Positions 59,121 through 64,000 of a stretch of 64,000 nt of DNA are shown in pieces. The stretch is taken from the NCBI GenBank assembly GCA_949130495.1, contig OX422214.1, forward strand, positions 7,734,046-7,798,045, read 5' to 3'. Position 1 is the stretch's first letter. Each line of letters begins with the position of its first letter. The notes beneath the pieces were generated by a model that was not told the DNA's origin, ran no database searches, and saw nothing but the letters and a program-made list of their open reading frames with translations. The stretch comes from Sambucus nigra. Its lineage: Eukaryota > Streptophyta > Magnoliopsida > Dipsacales > Adoxaceae. The translations under genes were made by a program, and so were the position numbers.

Positions 59121-59476
59121 GTTTGTACGCTGCCAACTAGGATAATATATGACCGGTAACTTTGAGAGTTGCACCGTTAGAAGAGCTGGGGTTTAAGTAT
59201 GGAGATTTTATCGTTGTCACACTGAACATTTTAATATACTCACACCTTGTATATATTGATTTAGTATGGATTTAATTGATCATAGATAATCATAGTATTG
59301 TATAATCCCTAATTATGACTCTGATGTTGACTTCGTTATGGTACAAGAACAATATTATGTTCATTATGCAGAAAAAAATATTGATAAATGAATTAAATTT
59401 TCAATGGGCTCAAGATTATGATCTAATTATTCTAATAACAAATGATTAGTATGGATATTGGGTTTGGGGTGTGACA

Positions 59477-60170
59477 GTTTAGTTTTGAGTTTTTCGGTTT
59501 ATTGGAGTGAGAAAAACTGCCAGATAGTAAATTTAAATAAGATGGAATTTCGAGAAAGTATGTGAGAATAAATACTTTAATTATTTCAGTATAAATAGAA
59601 TGTACCTTGGAGATTACGAGAGAGATAGTAATCTAATTATTTATACTATACGTAGTAATGAGGTTAAAATACGTATGGAGAGTATATATGTAGGTTGGAG
59701 AAAATACCTATAAATTATAATAGGATGTGTGTACGCCTATTATGTGAGATTATTATTAAGAGCACTAATGGGTGATAACCCGGGGGTGCAAGAACCTTAT
59801 AATTAAGCGCACTAATGAGTGATAACTCGGGGGTGCAGAAACTCTATTGTTAAGTGTACTAATGGGTGATAACCCGAGGGTACAAGGATGATTATTGTTA
59901 GGCGCACTAATGGGTGATAACCCGGGGATGCTTGATTAATATTGATAGGTGCATTAATGGGTGCTAACCCGGGGATGAAATATTCTATTGTTAGGCGCAC
60001 TAATGGGTGATAACCCAGGGGTGCTGAATTATTATTGATAGGTGCATTAATGGGTGCTAACCCGGGGATGCATGATATTCTGTATATGTGCACTAATGGG
60101 TCTTAACCTAAGGGTGCATGATTAGTATATATACATGTATAGGGATGATGGTACTATATATATATATATA
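59477..60170 (+). repeat. E3 3' LTR, fourth piece
   Basis: Aligns with 38361-39045 of the 5' LTR, including the stem-loop array (59762-60117). Ends in an AT run where the Helitron-like element entered. Confidence 0.9.
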
Positions 60171-63100
60171 CTAGGGTGTACCCGTGCCGATGGCACGACT
60201 CTAAATTTGTTCCCGTAATATTTTGTACCCGTGCCGATGGCACGACGCTAAATTTGTTCCCACGATAAATTGTAATTTAAACGTGTCGCAAATAGTGAAA
60301 ATATAAATATCGTTGATCATCCCATGATACACTTACTCGTCATGGCTAGGTTTAACCCATGTTGATGACACAACTAACATGGTTATGATGTTAATAGTGT
60401 GCATTTTGTGTTCTAGAAACATCTAATTTAAATTTGCAGTTAGTATTTTTTTTATTATAGCATTTCAAACTATATTGAACCAAATTTTATAAACCTTCCT
60501 GCCATTATGAGTTTCCCTTGTTCTATGATAACATTTCAAACTTTACTAAACCAAATTTTATAAAGAGATTTGAATTTCGAATACTTTGTCATATTCGTTT
60601 TATAAAAATATTTACTTACATGAATGTGTCATGTTCATTTCAATTTTTTTACTCATTAATAGTCTATGTGAGTTAGCATTTTATATATAGATTAACATAA
60701 TAACAAAAAAAATTGAAAGTTCGTTTTTAAAAATAATAAGCCTGCAAAGCAACGCATACACTTTTCAAAAGAGAAAAAAAAATGAAGGATAATCACAATG
60801 TCGATTGTAGTTTACAAATTAAACCTTTACACCAAAAGCTTAAACTCTCAATCGTTTTCATATTTAATCACTTTCCCTATGCACGAAAGATAAATACTGG
60901 AATTACCGATTCATAGCAATCGGAAGTCGCATTCAAGATTTCTAAATCTATAGGCATCAGAATAATGTGGAATTCAACGGCTAACAATTAAAACAAATGA
61001 AGAAATACGCAAACATATATAAAGTCACCTGCCTATAAAATTTGCAACTTCAGTGATTCTGATTGTAGGGTTCAACACAAATACATCTACTACAACAATA
61101 CATGTATCTGATATTTAATTAGAAAAAAAAAATAGAGATTCAGAAAGGTGTAGTGTACATGTGCTCATCAAATAGGGAATTCCATACAAAGAGTTGATTA
61201 AGTTACACAAACCAAAATCATAGGTCCCATGAAATTCCCTATGCCACCCCCCCCCCTCCCTCTCTCTCTCTCAAATTTACTTAAAACTACAATTGTCCAT
61301 CTCAACACTCTGAATCTTAAAACACATTTCAGTTTTGCCAAGAGAGAATAAAATTATAATGCGCCAGTTATCGATCTAGCACCAAACATAAACATTCTAG
61401 ATGGCAGCCACAACAACAGTTCTCGAGCTGGCAGACCGAAAAGGTTCGCCAATCCCCTGGCAGCCACAGCTTCAGTTTTGGGGCTTACACCCAAGAACAA
61501 ACATTCCAGATGTAACATTATAAGTTCTAGGGCATAAGTTGTACCTTGAAGGAAAAAAAAATAGCAGGGTATATATTGAAGGCAAAAAAAAAATAACAGG
61601 GCCATAAGTTGTAGCTTAAAGGCAAAAAAAAAAAAAAATAGCAGTCCTGCTTCTCATTCATTGGCTAGACTGTAAAAAAAAATAGCAGGTTATGTTAATA
61701 TTATGTAGTTATGTGTTCATTTCTAGTCTAAGAAGGTTATTGTTGAACATTTCAACTCAACTGGTGGTAAGATGAACTTTCATGTAACAACTACACAAAC
61801 TCACGCAGTAAAAGGTGTACATATGTGCAGTTCTAGAGTTGTTATAAAACAGTCGCGCAGCTTAAAGATCACTACAGATGTGCAGTTCTACAGTTGTTTA
61901 TTACACATACTCACACAACAAAAGAAACTCCAAAGAGTATTTGTCTAGAGTTCATAACACAAACTTGAGTTTTTTTTATTTATATTACCTCTAGAGCTTT
62001 TTATTCTTACCTAATATGCATATACTTTAGTTTATAACACACACAAACACAAATACCCAATTACACATTATAACACAAACTATTGCGCTGAATGACCAAC
62101 TCACTGTGAATATACATATATTAGAGTTTAAGAACTTTCAAAATAAAACAATTTAAATGCACTAACTAACTGTGTTGTTACTTCAAAATCCGAAAATACA
62201 AAGAGTGAATGACTTAGCAATCAAACTGGGAACTCAGTTAACTCTTAAAAATCCAAAGAGTGAATGACTAACTCAGGCTATTGATACTTCAAAATTGGAA
62301 CACACAAACATTACCTATACGCATAAAATATAATAAGCAATCAAATTGAGAACCCGGTTAACTCTTATTTAGTCACAGATCCAACTGAGAACTCAGTTTT
62401 ATAGAACTGAAAAAGATTCAGAAAAAATAACTGAACAAATCCCCTGCGTATCTCTGTAATCAGATCACATCTTGTTTCATGACTTGGAATCAGATAAAAG
62501 AATTAAGATAAACAATTTTTTCACATGTCTTTTGATAATTCATTAGAAATAATTTGAGCAAATGAGATGGTCAGATGAATTCAATGATTTTGAACAAAAT
62601 GGTACATTTAATAATGTTAAAGCAATGTACACCTTGGAATAAACTGACAAATCAAAGCTTTAACGAAAACTGAACTAAAAAACAACTTCTAAATGTATCA
62701 AAAATTAAGTGTTGAAGTCTTGCATATTTATAGGAAGACCCAATATTCCCACCTTTAGAAGTTCCTTCCTACCGCTTTGTATCCACTATCCCCGCCCTAA
62801 ATGACTGGAAACTCTATACGACTTTGTTTCCTGGAAAAAATAATAATAAAAACACAAATCAATCAGAAAATGCATATCAATAAATATAAATTGAAATGTC
62901 ATGAAGAAAGGCAAGTTCACTAAGTAAAATAAGAAAACAAAAATGTTAGTCACATTTACAAATAAAAAATCATACCACTGCACACTTTGCTTTGATGTGA
63001 TGAATGGTGGTTAGATCTCTGAAAAAAATGGGGAAAACAAACATAATGTAAATCCGAGGTCTCAAAACATGAATCTCCCAAAACATAACTATGAGGGACA

Positions 63101-63844
63101 TTTTGATTAACAAAGGCTAGACAAAATGGGAAGGAATCGAGTACCAAACCCAACACCACCTAAACCCAATCGGGTTCAACCTGTGATAAACACCCAGAAA
63201 GCAGCAATAATCCTTTTACCCATCAGCCACAAGGAAGAAATGGAGCTCCGAAAAAATCGAACGTTAACAACCAATCATGGCCATCTTGTCCACTTCTTCA
63301 CCGGAGATATGATCTGAAACGAAACCCCACATTTTCTTTGTGTTGAGGTTCGGTTTAAGTGGCCATGGTAGTGTCGGAGAGAAAATGTGTTGAGGTTCGG
63401 TTTAAGTGGCCAAGGTAGTGTCTGAGAGAGAGTAGGGTTTTAGGAGTGGGATGTTTCAAATGGAGGTGGAGTGAAGGGCTGGCATCTCAAAGGAGTGCAG
63501 AGAGAGGGGACATAAAATGAGTGATGGAGAGAGACTCTCGAGCCTTGTGCTCTGACCTCGAGTCATGTGCTGATCAGAGGTGTAAATGACCCCCTTGTCC
63601 CCATAATCTTTTCAAATTTACATCATTTACGACCGTCAGATTCAAACCCATAACAATTAATCCGATGTTGACAAAGATAAGATACAAAGATAGATACAAA
63701 ATCTTGTTTATATAGGTTTTGTGTATAAATTTATATGATGTGACAAAACTTCTTTGCCATGTCATGAGTTTTATATGATGTGGCATGAAACTTCCCTCCT
63801 TTATTGTATGACATGGCATGAATAGTGAAAAACCCCTCCTGCTT

Positions 63845-63849
<5 letters not shown>
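60171..63849 (-). mobile_element. Helitron-like non-autonomous element H2
   Basis: Inserted in a (TA)n tract of the E3 3' LTR; the empty site is 39033-39077. On the minus strand the 3' end is CGTGCC-ATC-GGCACG (a perfect 6-bp hairpin), GGTACACC, CTAG, then T. This is the classic Helitron terminus with no target duplication. The 5' end is in an AT run before AGCAGGAGGGGTTTTTCAC and cannot be placed exactly. No Rep or helicase gene. The 3' terminal block is duplicated (60178-60224 and 60225-60270). Confidence 0.7.
60300..63800. other. Interior of H2, no gene recognised
   Basis: Mostly AT-rich. The region 61360-61520 is less AT-rich and open on the minus strand (83 codons at 61605-61354, with LFFFCLQYIPCYFFF then AVAARGLANLFGLPARELLLWLP), but I recognise no family. 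It could be a captured host fragment. At 63341 and 63388 there is a direct duplication of about 45 bp (TTGAGGTTCGGTTTAAGTGG...) with period 47. C-run and CT-rich stretches occur at 61245-61275. Confidence 0.4.
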
Positions 63850-63888
<39 letters not shown>

Positions 63889-64000
63889 ACTTGTGAATAT
63901 TGCTACTGTGTGAAATTAGTAGATTTGGTAATAATAATTATTATTACAACGTACCAAGCGCTCTTAACCTAAGGGTGCAGGATTAGTGTATATATATAGG
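63850..64000 (+). repeat. E3 3' LTR, fifth piece, cut by window end
   Basis: (TA)n then TGGACTTGTGAATATTG and following, matching 39077-39190. The LTR end and right target site are beyond the window. Confidence 0.9.

Larger units (their letters stand above)
57154..59476 (+). mobile_element. Solo LTR of a gypsy-type element
   Basis: 2,323 bp with perfect GTTTA duplications (57149-57153 and 59477-59481), TGTGACAACCC ... GGGGTGTGACA ends and no interior, hence a solo LTR left by LTR-LTR recombination. It is a different family from E1-E5 but has the same layout: early donor-like AG|GTAATTCC (57734-57735 / 57736), a stem-loop array at 58681-59010 and a late TTTCAG|GTTTG acceptor-like site (59119-59120). 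Confidence 0.9.
28313..64000 (+). mobile_element. E3: decayed long-LTR chromovirus, heavily nested, runs off the right end
   Basis: 5' LTR 28313-40151 (split by E4), interior 40152-43944, 3' LTR from 43945 onward, split by E5, a MITE, a solo LTR and a Helitron-like element and still unfinished at 64000. The two LTRs align piece by piece once the insertions are removed, for example 29170-29366 with 55299-55479 and 38043-39190 with the right-hand pieces. The last 30 bases of the window match 39161-39190. Confidence 0.9.

Overview
This window is a nest of transposable elements from a large, repeat-rich flowering-plant genome. I find no host gene. All coding capacity belongs to plant LTR retrotransposons: one Ty1/copia element of the SIRE type and several long-LTR Ty3/gypsy chromoviruses with a C-terminal chromodomain. 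The species cannot be told from the sequence.

Layout. The oldest layer appears to be a Tat/Ogre-like gypsy element, seen only as fragments (2101-2437, 17380-17720, 27492-28312). Into it went: (E1) a minus-strand decayed chromovirus, 2438-17379, whose 3' LTR holds a Helitron-like element (3398-7718); (E2) a plus-strand non-autonomous element, 17721-27491, with 4.06-4.08 kb LTRs around 1.6 kb of non-coding interior and a perfect TAAAA target duplication; (E3) a plus-strand decayed chromovirus starting at 28313 and running off the right end. E3's 5' LTR was hit by a minus-strand SIRE-type copia element (E4, 29367-38037, duplication AACCT). Its 3' LTR was hit by a near-complete chromovirus (E5, 44820-55293, duplication TCATG), a Harbinger-like MITE (55527-56879), a solo LTR (57154-59476, duplication GTTTA) and a second Helitron-like element (60171-63849).

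Coding content. E4 has one gag-pol frame of about 1,706 codons broken by a single in-frame stop. E5 keeps every gag-pol-chromodomain block but has five in-frame TAGs in gag, two one-base deletions and two further stops in pol. E1 is heavily decayed and lacks the protease and most of RT. E3 keeps only traces and E2 nothing recognisable. E1, E2 and E3 share an initiator-Met-type primer site followed by a similar leader of about 120 bp. Together with similar polypurine tracts this suggests that non-autonomous E2 was mobilised by E1/E5-type relatives.

Most unusual signal. The long LTRs share an architecture not explained by LTR biology as usually described. Early in the LTR there is a splice-donor-like AG|GCAAGTG (a GC-type donor; GT in the solo LTR). 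Late in the LTR there is a branch-point-like CTTGCTAAA, usually a small hairpin, and an acceptor-like AG|GTG. Between them lie a cluster of short CpG-containing palindromes and tandem arrays of stem-loops. The stem-loop sequences differ completely between families, but self-complementarity is kept, and in E3 both arms change together. I read this as a candidate leader intron carrying structured repeats. That is inference from sequence and needs RNA data.
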